This document shows positions 37,798 to 48,904 of a stretch of DNA of 64,000 nucleotides, piece by piece (the first letter of the stretch is position 1; each line of letters opens with the position of its first letter). The position numbers and the translations under genes are program-made. This DNA is from Eleusine coracana subsp. coracana. Taxonomy: Eukaryota; Streptophyta; Magnoliopsida; Poales; Poaceae. The stretch lies in assembly GCA_032690845.1 (NCBI GenBank), contig CM064420.1, positions 61,802,707 through 61,866,706 on the forward strand, in the 5' to 3' direction. A model generated the notes under the pieces. That model saw only the letters and a list, made by a program, of their open reading frames with translations. It was not told where the DNA came from and did not search any database.

Positions 37798-40224
37798 ATG
37801 ACTGAAATGGAAGAAGCTCTAAGATCCTGCATGGAGCAGCTGGTCACGGCCAGAGAGGAGCGGGAACAGGTCATTGTGGAAGCGTCCAACGAGATCTCCT
37901 CCGAGAAGAAGAAAGCGCGCGAGCTCCAGCGCGAGCTCGACGACGCGAACAAGAAGGCCGCGAAGCTCGCCGCCGACAACGCCGGCCTCCGCAAGGCCGT
38001 CGACGCCAAGGACGCGCTGGTCGGGGAGCTTCGGGCGTCCGAGGCGGCGGCGCGCGACGAGCTCGCCGGCGCGGTGGCTCGGCTCGAGTCGGCGCAGAAG
38101 CAGGCCGGCTCGCTCCGGTATGAGGTGCGCATGCTGCAGAAGGAGCTGGAGGTGCGGGCCCAGGAGCGGGAGTACGACCTCAAGGCCGCCGACGCCGCGC
38201 GGAGGCAGCAGGCCGAGCACCTGGACCGGATCGCGCGGCTTGAGGCCGAGTGCCAGCGACTGCGGGCCATGGTCCGCAAGCGGCTTCCCGGCCCAGCGGC
38301 GATCGCCAAGATGCGGGACGAGGTGGACCAGGCCCTGACGCCGCGGGCCAGCCCGAGGCGGCCGCGGCCCGCGACGCCCTCCTCGCCGCGGTCCGTGGCG
38401 TCTTCGCCGTTCACGCCGCGGACCCCGTCGCCGCGGCGGTCAGTGTCGTCGGAGGCCGACGGCTACGCGTTCAAGCTCCGCGCCGTGGAGGACGAGAACA
38501 GGGCGCTGAAGCAGGCGCTCGCGAAGAGGGAGAGCGAGCTGCAGATCCTGCAGATGAAGTACGCCGACGAGGCGTGCAGGTTCACGGCGGTGCAGAGGCA
38601 GCTCAAGGACCTGACGGAAGAGAACAGGCAGCTGAGTGACGCCAACTGTCAGTCAGAGTCTTGGGCTTCTGCTCTGATCTCTGAGCTGGAGCAGTTTAGG
38701 TCGGGGAGCCAGAATGGCGCGTCCATCATGGCGTCGTCTGATATGAGCCTGCTTGATGATTTCGCTGAAATGGAGAAAATGGAGATGGAGTCAGGTGATC
38801 GGAAGAAAAATTCGCCACGTGCGTCTTCGAAACAGACGGATATGGGATCGGTTAAGCCAGAGCAGAACGGCAATGATCTTGCTGTGAACGGTAAGATACC
38901 CAATGGTCATCCTGAAAGGGTCCAGGATGTCTGGCAACTGGTAATGCAGAAGCATGAATCAAGTGGGGAAAGTGTTGACACCATTCTAGAGGAAATGAGG
39001 CATGCATTGGATCAGAAAACCATTTCTACCGAAGGAGAAGATTCTGATGTATCCTATGACCGTTCTGAAGTAGAGAAGGTGGTTAGAGATCTGATTGAGG
39101 AACTGACTTCAGTGATCGGCGCATCTGCAGAAGACAAAGTTGCAAGATCCAGACCCCTATTAACTGACAAGTCTGAACTTTGTAGCCGTTTTGAACACCT
39201 GGTTCAGGTCTGTCACGAGCAGCTTGGTAAAGTGAACCTTGAAAAGTTCATTGACGAGATTTGCCTGATCCTGAAATACACACTGAGCCAATACTACTCA
39301 ATCCAAAAGCAATCCTACGCTGTCGAAAGTAATACAAAGGATTCTGATGAAGGCAGGTTAACAATGACAGACCGTCAAGTTAACAATGACACCCATGGTG
39401 CAAAACCAGCGGCAGCTCTAGACAACCAGGAAGAAGCCCAGGAGGAACCGATTCAGTCAGATGAAACACAGATTACGGTCAGTCACCAAGAGAAGCTTGA
39501 TAAAGAAATCACAGGATACGTGCTAGGGCCGGATGATGATATACCAAGGTTGAGATGACACATAGATTACCTCCTTGCACATTTTTTTTTTAAAAAATAA
39601 GTTATCGATTGAGAGAAATTCTAATCCTGACATATTTTACCGCAGCCCTACTGCTGAGGCTAGCGTTAAAGACTGGGCGGCACAAGAGGAAGAGCTGTTA
39701 ACAGCAGTAAGTTCGTCGTGTCCTTGCAATACAATTCTTTTTGCTGAAAATCGCAGTACTTTTTTTTTCACTCTCAGATACTGAACTTACAAACTCTGCA
39801 CTTCCTTCAGAACTCAGATATACAGGCAGCAGCTGATAAGCTCGCTGAGTGCCAGGAAACGATCACAATTCTCAACAAGCAGCTGCAGGCTCTGACGACC
39901 CCTGCAACCTACAAGCCCCAGTCACTTGCAAGCATCCTTGCCGAAGGGTCCGCAGACGCAAATGGTTCCAAATCTCCTACTACATCAAAACAAGTGCAGT
40001 TCAAGGAAGAACATGATGCATTTTCTGCTGTTCCGAAAATGAGCTCAGAACAAGAGCAGAATGCTACCGCTGAAAACAAGGACTCGATACAGTTAGTCGT
40101 CCATCCGGTGTTCGGCGAGCCACGTCAGGAAGACGTCTCGGCTGATCCTGGGAAGAAGAAGAAGCGAAGTTCCAGCCTGCTGGGCAGGATAATGTTCAGA
40201 AAGAAGGTGGAAGGCAGCTCCTAG
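37798..40224 (+). CDS. Filament-like plant protein (FPP), long coiled-coil protein
   Basis: Three coding exons, 37798-39548, 39646-39706 and 39811-40224, encode 741 residues. The FPP family (DUF869) comprises long coiled-coil proteins linked to microtubules and the nuclear envelope. Residues about 1-170 form heptad-rich coiled coil (MEEALRSCMEQLVTAREERE onward), followed by RLRAMVRKRLPGPAAIAKM, a family-typical block. A Pro/Ser/Arg-rich linker lies at about 182-220, a second coiled coil at about 222-290, and then the acidic motif MSLLDDFAEMEKMEME, which corresponds to the DFLEMEKLA-type signature. The segment DVWQLVMQKHESSGES and a further coiled coil follow. The C-terminus ends in a basic patch KKKKRSSSLLGRIMFRKK, possibly a membrane or nucleic-acid contact. 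The protein is shorter than the longest FPPs (about 900-1000). Length varies in the family, and no truncation signature is seen. Confidence 0.9.
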
Positions 40225-41339
40225 GGAGCGCTGAAACAACGTGGTGGATGCACTGCTGCTGGTGCCTGAAGTATGCCCTCTAACTACTATACTCCTACGT
40301 TGTGACTAGTAATTTTGATCTTGTTCCGTTTGTTCATTCCTCGAGTTCTTACTCCCAGTGAGCAATATTCTTCTTTCCTTCTTTGCCATACGCTGTGTCC
40401 AGAACCTGAGAAATGTCCAGAACCTGAGATAGCTGATGTCAATAGGCTCTGGGACATGGCGATTGGCGTGGGCTATCTATTTTCCTTGGTGTACATGAAC
40501 AGATTTTCTTTGTGTATTTATGGGCCTCATGGGTGTGTGAATGTTAATTTAATGAACAAAAAGGCAGAGTTTTCCTTACTCGGAACAACGTAGTACTAGA
40601 ACAGGGTTGTATTATTTCTGAGCTGCTCTGAACTTGACTATACACTACGCTGCTGTATTTATAAAAGGAGACTATTGCTTCAGGCAGTAGCAGTTCTGAA
40701 GGACAAATCGAAAGACTGCTCATAAAGTCATCGTAGCAGCAAAATTCCACATCACAATTAGAAAACAGGGTACATATGGGCTCTGTGCAAGCTTCCGCAA
40801 TTATGGGACAGTATAGACCCATTGACATTGAGCCTTTTACAATTGGAAAATTTCCTTGTATGTCATTGCCATAAATCTCAATCCCTTCTCTGTCACCTAA
40901 AAAATATGAGAATTGCTAATTTTCAGCTGACTAACCATTAGATCTAGATATAATAGTTTACAATTATTATATAAAAATCCTATAAAAGAAAATCAAAACA
41001 CAAAGTAACAAATCATCAATTAAAAACTTTCAGTTGATTGAACGTTAGGAAACATGAAAAAATATATATACCCCTCAAATGTCGTTTGTCATAATTGTTT
41101 TCCTTGTCTGCCATATTTGTCAAATTCAGCACGAAGAAAGACTGTTCTACCCTAATGACCACATGTCAGCTTCCTCTTTCTTTCCTAGTTTCCCGTGCAA
41201 CAAGCAATTGCAGCAGCTGTGAGAGGCGACAGCTCTTCCTTCGGATTACCTTCTTTCCATTTGTTCAACAAGCTGGAACTCATGGCCCTTGTTGCTTTGT
41301 TCCGTTAGACCATGGAATGGAGATTAAAAAATGATAAAC
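40225..41339. other. 3' UTR of FPP and intergenic DNA
   Basis: The first 350-400 bases are probably the 3' UTR of the FPP gene. The remainder is AT-rich, with no gene, repeat family or RNA recognised. Confidence 0.5.
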
Positions 41340-41900
41340 ATAAAATAAAATATGCATCCGGCAAGGAGCTTGGGACTCAATCAATTAGACGCCATGGTGT
41401 TAAATGTTGTTTCTGTAATGTTAATGAAACAATTTAACATCTCTTTTTTGATTGTGTCTACATAAAGCTTATTTTGAGAGTGGTATAAATTGCTTTTAGT
41501 ATATCTTCACCTGTGGATATGTACAACATGTACAATGGTTGGTTAAATGGAGTAGAAAGGAGTAATTGTTACCAAGCGTGGATAGAGGCAGCTGCTATTT
41601 GTTGGTCAATATGGTTAAGTAGAAATAATGTGATTTTTAATAATGTACGAGTTTTCTCTCTATTGCAAGTGTTATTCAGAGGGATATACTGGATCTGTTT
41701 TTGGGCGCTGTTGCAAAAGGTGGGGGACAGAGAACACATTTATGTGGGATGTCGTGCGTTTGAAACCATCCTGATGCAGATTTTTGCTTCCAATGGCTGG
41801 TGTTTCAGCAATAGATTTCGTTATTTTTAAACTTTGGTCACCGGTGAATATGAAATGGTTGTTTGGTTCCACCTTGGTTTTTCATAATTTTGATATAATA
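41340..41900 (+). mobile_element. Relic of a LINE 3' end (zinc-finger region)
   Basis: Translation in broken frames gives CCFCNVNETI, a stop, then HLFFDC, the C-x2-C...H...C zinc finger that follows reverse transcriptase in plant LINEs. It continues as WLNGVERSNCYQAWIEAA, ICWSIWLSRNNVIFNN and a terminal NGWCFSNRFR. Stops and frame changes show that it is dead. The end near ATAATAAGGATC resembles LINE 3' termini. No target duplication was identified. Confidence 0.65.
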
Positions 41901-42533
41901 AGGATCAAATTTAGTTACATGTATCCATCGATATAGATATAGAGACTGAAATATTAATATATATTCCTTTTTTAAAAATTAAAAAAATAGATGACCCCAC
42001 TGAGTTCTTGGGCAGCATGGGAAAGGATTTGGGGTGGCGTACGCCTTTCGAGAAGCCGGTCGCGGCCACGATGAATAGTTCCGACGCCTTGCCATGCACC
42101 TCATTGGAGTGTGCTACCCGCCTGGTATGTTGTGTGCCCTGCTTCTATCTGTGCCCTCGCCTCTTGTACAGACTCATCCATGATGGTGCGTAGCGAGCAG
42201 CTTATGGTGCACAACAAGGTGCTGACCGCTGAGGTACTTCACCCGTTATAGCTTGCCATAGCTCGGCGACGCGATGGTGTGGCGAAGACGGATCGTGGCT
42301 CTTCGGTGGCAACAAGGATGAAGACTGCTGCTGAGGTAGAAAAGACCTCACACCTCTGGGGGACAATTGACATTTTGAAAATTAAACTGATGATCAATTG
42401 GCATGAGGATGATTAAATGTTAACATCGATGACATATAGAGGATACATATAACTGAAATTTAAGTCAATGATATAGAAGGATTTTTCCTTTTATAATTGA
42501 ACAAATTCCCTCTATGGCCTCAAGAAAGATGAC
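41901..42533. other. Unassigned intergenic DNA
   Basis: No gene is recognised. A moderately GC-rich stretch (42020-42330) contains only short frames. Confidence 0.4.
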
Positions 42534-43092
42534 CATTTCTTCTATGGCCCTTTCAAAATTGAATTTCCCTATGAGACCCAAAATCATTTCCCCCTTCTTT
42601 TATGGCCTTTTCGTCAGATTTAGGACTTAACGGTGTTAAGTCCGGTGTAAAAAGACTGTTTTACTCCTGAAATAAAATGAACTTATTTTTTTAAAAAAAA
42701 TATTCGACTGGAAGTAATTATTTTCTGGTTGTTGTACATACACAAATATATTTTGGCTTGTTTTTAAATTTTGGTTAATGCACAAATTTAATTCATTTTA
42801 ATTTTTAAACAAGCCAAATTTTAAAATAATGCGCAAATTTAAATCAATTCAATTTTTAAACAAGCCAAATACATTTTTCATATGTACAACAGAACCTGAA
42901 AATAATTATTTTCAACCGAATATTGTTTTTTTAATAAATTCATTTCATTTTAGGAGTAAAGCAATCTTTTTACACTAGACAAACAAAGACTTAACTAAGT
43001 TCTAAATCTGACGGAAAGTCCATAGAAGAAAGGGAAAAATGGTTTTGGACTTAATAGGAAAATTTGATTTTAAAGGGGCCATAGAAGGAAGG
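42534..43092. mobile_element. Non-autonomous element with ~220-bp inverted repeats
   Basis: The left arm (about 42534-42760) and right arm (about 42875-43092) are inverted copies. Left contains CTTCTATGGCC, CGTCAGATTTAGGACTTAA, GTGTAAAAAGACTGTTTTAC and ATTTTGGCTTG. Right contains the complements in reverse order, ending GGCCATAGAAGGAAGG. The spacer has a shorter repeat of AAACAAGCCAAAT. No coding capacity is present. A transcript across it would fold into a long hairpin. Confidence 0.75.
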
Positions 43093-43100
43093 GTTGGAAC

Positions 43101-43229
43101 CACGATTTACATAACTCGTACAAACCACCCGGACCAGAAAACCGTCCAATTTTACGCATCGATCGGTTAAAAAAAAAACCAAACTTTGTACTGTAGCTAA
43201 ACAGTTGATTCCGGTTACCTAAACCCTGG
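43101..43229. mobile_element. 129-bp hAT-like MITE
   Basis: The ends CACGATTTACATAAC and, inverted, CAGGGTTTAGGTAAC are flanked by GTTGGAAC (43093-43100) and GTTGGAAT (43230-43237), an 8-base duplication with one change. It is related in style to the MITE at 33959-34163. It sits at the right edge of the inverted-repeat element. Confidence 0.65.
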
Positions 43230-43237
43230 TTGGAATG

Positions 43238-44939
43238 CATGCCGTGCCCTTTGGGCACTTGAATGCATAAAGTATGATCCTCGAAAAAAGAAATAGGCTG
43301 CAGAAAGCACTGCGAGATTCTTATGGCCAGAAGCGCTCATCCCAAGACAGATTCTTCAGCCGGGACGTGAACGTCTGACTTCATTAATTTTAACAAGTTG
43401 AAAATAATGATGATGCTGGTGATAACTGATAACCCGTGCAGATTGGTTGGAGCAGCTTGGGATGCTGACTGCTTGCAGCAGAAAAACATGAAAAAAAAAA
43501 TCTGTGGAAACGTTAGGTGCCGTCGTGGAATACAAAAAGAACATCAATGCGTGCGACTGCAAACCTGCAACACTAATAATTCCTTAAGGCTATGGAGGGA
43601 GACACCTGTGTGCGTGCAGTTCTAATCCAATGAAAAAGATTATCGTTCAGGCTGCAGTGACGAGAGGGTCGGCACGAGCTTGTGCGTTTCTTGCCTTTTT
43701 AAATGAGCTGACGGCAATTGTTTGTCACTTCTCCAGCTCTGTACTCGCTATTCCTTTTGCAGGATAACGTTATTCGGTACTTGTGGCAGCTGGCAAGCCA
43801 GAAGTATCGTATCTTGCAGCCTTTAGGTGGAGTTCTTGTGCGGCCAAGTAGCCATATGGCAACTGAACACGGAGAACGGTTCGGAAGTAAGATGCCTTTT
43901 CAGTTGCGTACGCCGTGTCGTATGGTTTGATGCGAGCTTCCATGTTGTTCTCCTTATCACCAATTCAGGCCACTCCTTGCTTGAGATGTCACTTATCCGA
44001 ATTCCATATTCTTTTCCTCGCATAGTTGTTCTCTGCCACACCAAGAGCTTGTTTGGAAGAGGTACAGTGCCGTGGAGTAAAATCATAAGGATTTTGATCA
44101 TCCATGCATGGTAATTGCATGTGTCCTCCCGTGCGCAATCCATTGGATATAACCATGCTTTTGTGTGTTTGCTTGTAAAGATTTTTGTACAGTTTATTTT
44201 CTTAAATAAAATCACAGTGGGGGTCTCCCTTGCTGTGTTTCCGTTTTTTTTTAAAAAATGGATATAACCATCCCTTTGGTTGAACCTTAAGGTATGAGAG
44301 AATAATTTCAATTCGTACATAAATACACGTGACGTATGAGAACAGAAGTAGTAAAAAGAAATCATAACTAGCAAATCTCTAAGAAAAGGAGACTCGGTAA
44401 CACAGTTATAAAGTGGCATGCTTTCGCAAAAAAAAAAGTTATAAAGTGGCATGGACTTTGCAAATATCCGGTAAAAAGATAGCACTGTATATTAGCCACG
44501 AAAAAGTGAATCATGGAGAGATCCATCTTTTACAACGGTGGTGTGTTTATTGGTACATTTTTTTTTCTTCTTTATTCGAAATTCTAATCCTAGAATCGAC
44601 CTCTACCATCTTTACATCCTCATAGTGAAAGCAGAAAAAGATTAAAAAAAAACACAGAAGCGAAATGAAGAAGAATATACAAGGAATCAAAAGCTCAGTG
44701 CATAAGACAAGCTTTCAATCCTTTTAACCTAGTTGCAACACTTTTTCACATCTAGATAACAGCAGCTAGCTACTGGGATGCTATTAGGTGAGTAACAACA
44801 ACAACGGCCAAATTGACCTGCCGCCAGCGCCCTAACTCCTAAGCATGTGTCAGAATCAGCACGACCATTTTCGCCATTATACTACAACTAATCCCTGTTT
44901 GACAATCGGGCCACCTGTCGGTCTCCGTGGCCGTCTCAG
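43238..44939. other. Intergenic DNA and 3' flank of the SPRY gene
   Basis: No gene is recognised. A minus-strand open frame at 43823-44485 has no family features. The last 150-200 bases should be the 3' UTR of the SPRY gene. Confidence 0.5.
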
Positions 44940-46576
44940 TCAATCTCGCAACGAGATCTCGAAGAGGTCGGACTCGGCGTCCAGGTCGCCGGCCGGGACG
45001 CCGCTGCCTTCCTTCCTGCTCTTGCTCATCCGCGACGCCTCCATCCACCCAGAGTCCACGCGGCCCATGGAGAAGAGGTCCCCGCTGTCGTCGTCGAAGT
45101 CGAGGCCCAGACCCAGCTGTGACCCGCCGCTGCCCCGGCCGTCCCCGCCCGACGCGGCGCGCACGAAGCACGGGTTGGCCGTGCGCCATGCGTTGGCCGG
45201 CGCGTACCGGAACTTGCCCTGCCCTAGGTTGACCAGCGCCATGACGTCGAAGCTGGAGGCCAGTACCGGGTACAGCGGGCTCGAGAAGGCCTCCGCGTTG
45301 CAGCTCACCGCGTGGACCAGGTGCCCGTCCACCGTGAAGAACACCTTCCGCTTCGCCGGGTCGAAGCCGCAGCCGACTACCTTGTCCACGCCCGCCCACG
45401 ATGACTTTTCCGACTCGTACACCAGCTTCATCCCTGAAACGATCAATCAAAGGAGTCTTATTAAGATCATCATGTCATCTTGAACGCAAAAATTCTCGAA
45501 GCAGAGTTTTTATGTGCGCGTGCCGGGTTTTACATACCGTCGAGGTAGACCGCGCCGTTGGAGTGGAAGCCAATGGACGACGCGTACGTTCCGGCCAGCG
45601 ACGGTCGCGACGGAACGGCGGACGCGGCGGCGAGGCCCATCGACATGACCTTGTGTTTCTCTTGGTGATCGTCTTTGGCGGCGGGGGCTCTGTTCTCTTG
45701 GACCGGGTCCGTGCCGTGCGCCGCGAAACTAATGAGCTTGACCCGGTCGCTCTCGCTGGCGCCGTCCTTCCCCCGGCGGCTCGCCCTCGACGCGGACCAC
45801 TCCGGCCGCTTATTCGTGTTCAGGTAGATGATGGTGACCTCGAAGTAGGCGTCCTGCGGGAACGGCGCCCCGGCGAGCGGCGGCCCGGGTAAAGGCAAGC
45901 TCATCCTCGCGAAGCACAGCGGCGCGGTGGGATGATTATTGTTCCCCGCGTCCGCGTCGCCGCCGCGGAGCGGGCTCGCGATGATGCTCCCCGGGAGCAG
46001 CCACTTCTTGCTGGACGCCGCAGCCGCGGATGATGCGGCAGCGACGGCAGCCGGGTTGAGCCGCACGGCCTGCATCCGGTCGGACGACCCGGCCGGCACC
46101 TCCCACGCGGCGTCCGCCATGTCGCGGCTCGTCCCGGCGTCGCAGGCCGGGCACGTCCCCCACAGAGGCGACGACGACGCCGACGACCTGGTACGCGGCG
46201 GGGCCACCGCGAACACGAACTGGGCCCACCCGTTCTCCGCCGCCTCGGTCACCAGCCGCGGGTGGTCGGCCCACTGGAACGGGCCTTGCTGCTGCGCGCC
46301 GCCGCCGCGGTGCCTTGTCACGTGCCCGTGGTTGTGGTGCAGCTGCTGGAAGCGGAGGCCCGCGCGGGCGCTGGTGGCGCTGTACCGCATGTTCAGCTTC
46401 CCCAGCCCGGGGCTCGCCATCGGCTCCCCGTCGCCGCCAGCCGCGGGAGCCGAGTCTGGCAGCTCTGGCGGCGCGTTGCGCGGTCGGTTTCGCCGCCGAT
46501 ACACCAGGAAAACGACCGCAACTAGCGCTGCGACGGGGAGCCCGACGGCGAGCAGCAGCCGGAGCAACAGCGCCAT
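44940..46576 (-). CDS. Membrane-anchored SPRY-domain protein
   Basis: Two exons on the minus strand, 46576-45538 and 45433-44940, encode 510 residues across a 104-base intron. Residues about 4-27 are a single hydrophobic helix followed by YRRRNRPRN, a positive stop-transfer, so the bulk is probably cytosolic with a short lumenal or extracellular N-terminus. The helix could alternatively act as an uncleaved signal anchor. A SPRY (B30.2-type) domain spans about residues 220-430: a PQDAYFEVTIIYLNT strand, SIGFHSNGAVYLDG, VVGCGFDPAKRKVFFTVDG and PLYPVLASSFDVMALVNLGQ. It is split by an insertion of about 60 residues rich in charged residues (NKRPEWSAS to HQEKHKVMS). SPRY domains bind protein partners. 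No catalytic domain is seen. I recall similar anchored SPRY proteins in plants but no established function. The ATG is the last in-frame Met that keeps the helix at the N-terminus. Confidence 0.85.
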
Positions 46577-47358
46577 GCTGCGACGATCTTGCTGTTGCCG
46601 GTGCCGGTGACTCGCTACACGAACCCGTGGTGTGTGGCCGGAGAGGCGTACACGGGCATGGTCACGATGCTCTCTAGACTTGGGGGTGCGTGACCGGTCG
46701 ATTCTTTTTGCTTGGTGTTGAGTCCTTGGCCGCCGCCTGGTTTGGTCTTTGGTGGGAGGGTCTAGGAAGGCTGGCGCGAGACGGAATGCTGACTGCCTCA
46801 ACAAAAACGAGCAAACGACGGGCGGTTGGAGCCGGGAGGCGTTTTAAATTCCGCGAAAGCCGCACGCACCTGGGTGCGATGCAGCGGATGGGCTTATCTG
46901 GCCCGGACCGGCGCCAGTTTGCAACGGGGGCGCCGGCGCGGCCGCGCGGGTTAGGTTCGAGACGTGACATGTCAATGCTTTTAACGTGGTAGCACTCTTG
47001 CAAATTTCGTGAAAAATCGTATGTGGATGTTTTGAAAATTTTCAGATATTCCTACATGCTTACATGCATGTAGACTACATGCTTACATGCATGTAGAGGA
47101 GCAATTTCACATTCTTCGTATCTTAAAACGAACACATTCTTCGTATCTTAAAACGAACTTGCAATTGATGGTTCTTGACAGTACATACTAACTATTTGGG
47201 ATACTAATTAGAAGTATTAAATATAAATTAATGTCAAAACTCATTTCATAACATACTTATTAAATGATGAGATAAATCTATTAAATATAATTAGACTATA
47301 ATTAGATAATATGATGCTATAGTAAACATCTTCAAATGATATTTTAATTAAATTTAAT
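46577..47358. other. Promoter side of the SPRY gene and AT-rich spacer
   Basis: The GC-rich part to about 46970 should hold the promoter and leader of the minus-strand SPRY gene. A duplicated phrase TGCTTACATGCATGTAGA lies at about 47057-47099, and CACATTCTTCGTATCTTAAA is repeated at about 47108-47154. No gene is recognised. Confidence 0.45.
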
Positions 47359-47514
47359 TTGCGGCACCGTGCTACCACGCCGCTTCACAACTTTGGGGCA
47401 CTGATACACAACATCACCCATCAGCCGCGCGCGCCACTCCTGCCGCCACTCCCCACTTTCCCCATCATCATACGCATTCACTCGCCTGCCTCAACGCCGC
47501 TTGCCCCCACTGTC

Positions 47515-47913
47515 ATGGCCACTGCTCCGCCAACTATCGCCCCGCTTGAAACGCTTCCGCTGAAGTTGGACATGCTTGATGCCTCAGACCATGAGCTCTC
47601 AGCAAGAAAGAAACGTGCTCGTGCCAAGCGAACCACTGACAGAATTGCCAAGCATAAGAAAGGTGACCAACCGATGAAGAAACGCCTCAGTAGACGTCTA
47701 CAAGAGAAAGAATCAGCTGCATTTGTGGACATGACAGCAAAGGTAACATGCCTGAAAACTCTGAAAAATGAGCTCATGGGATGCACGAAAGAGCTCAAAG
47801 TGCAAGTGAAGCGTCATGGACTCCTCCGCAAGAAGACTCTAAATGCTGCTGACTTGAGAGCCATGGCTGGTACTGCTGGGTTGTCCGTTGACGCCGCCGG
47901 CAGCCTAGAATAG
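47515..47913 (+). pseudogene. Basic, helix-rich ORF at the 5' end of the LINE
   Basis: From the ATG at 47515 the frame gives 132 residues. Basic stretches are KKRARAKRTTDRIAKHKK and KKRLSRRLQEKE, followed by a helical region FVDMTAKVTCLKTLKNELMG and a tail RKKTLNAADLRAMAGTAGLS. There is no CCHC knuckle. It precedes the endonuclease with a gap of only 17 bases. I recall similar sequence next to plant LINE endonucleases, so it may be the C-terminal remnant of ORF1 or an N-terminal extension of ORF2. This identification is tentative. Confidence 0.5.
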
Positions 47914-47930
47914 GTGCTGAATGGTTCTGA

Positions 47931-48693
47931 ATGATATCTAATCGCAAGTTAACTGTTGTGTCCTGGAATGTTCGTGGTCTTGGTGAAGATGACAAATGTA
48001 CTGTTGTGCGAGACACTCTTGTCACTTGTCACCCCACTGTCGCTTGCATCCAGGAAACCAAACTTAGGGACATATCTCCTACCAAATTCAAATCCTTCCT
48101 CCCATCCAATACTCGTGTTCACTGTTTTCTTGCCGCTGATGGTTCGCGAGGTGGCATTGCCACTGCCTGGGATGACTCCCAAGTCACTCTCCTCTCCTCT
48201 AGCTGTCGTTCCTTCACAGTCACCAATACTCTTACCGCAACTCTTAACTGATCTCACCTTCACCCTCACAAATGTCTATGCCCCCTCAGATCATCGCCAA
48301 ACGCCTGATTTTGTTGCAGAGCTCAAAGAAATTGCAGATGTCATCACTGGTCCTTGGATTATAACTGGTGACTTTAATCTCATTCGTTGTCCAGATGAGA
48401 AGAATAATGAAAATTTTGATGCTCGCCGCGCTAAAACTTTCAACTCTGCCATCCATGATCTTTCCCTCTCTGAGCTGCCGCTACTTGACAGGCTGTTCAC
48501 TTGGTCAAGCAAGCGAGAGACTCCAACTCTTGCTCGGCTTGATCGGGCTTTCTTCAATTCCGAGTTAGACTCTGTCGCTCCAAACACCACTCTCACTTCT
48601 CTCCCTCACGCCACCTCTGATCACACTCCTCTCCTCATCACGATCGACACCACAGTCCCCAAAACTCGTTGTTTCTGTTTTGAAAATGCCTAG
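47931..48693 (+). pseudogene. LINE apurinic-type endonuclease domain, frameshifted
   Basis: The first frame (47931-48248) reads VVSWNVRGLG, ACIQETKL and GGIATAW, the N-terminal half of an exonuclease/endonuclease/phosphatase domain. A frameshift near 48240 moves to a frame with LTNVYAPSDH, WIITGDFNLIRC and LARLDRAFFN, ending with the HATSDHTPLL motif. The catalytic Asn, Glu, Asp and His motifs are all recognisable. A stop at 48693 and further stops to 48900 separate it from the reverse transcriptase. Confidence 0.85.
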
Positions 48694-48904
48694 CTCCATG
48701 ATCCATCCTTCCTCCCTTCTGTTGAACCGGTTTGGCATGCCACTACTAACAATACAGGTGGTCCAGCGGGTGAGCTTGCTGCACGGCTGAAGGACACTCG
48801 TCGCGTCGCTAAGAAATGATCCAAAAAATAAACCCACTCCCTTTCTAATCAACAATTACAAGTTTATCATCAGACTGCTTGACCTTCTGGAGGAGCACCG
48901 TCAT

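Noticed and set aside
43823..44485. 220-residue minus-strand frame
   Set aside because: No recognisable motif, no splice or promoter support, AT-rich composition unlike the real genes of the window.
44839..45450. 203-residue minus-strand frame overlapping the SPRY exon, and plus-strand frames in the same region
   Set aside because: The SPRY protein uses a different frame with domain similarity and correct splice phases. These are GC-driven shadows.
45401..45892. Plus-strand open frame of 163 residues
   Set aside because: Shadow of the SPRY gene exon 1 on the other strand.
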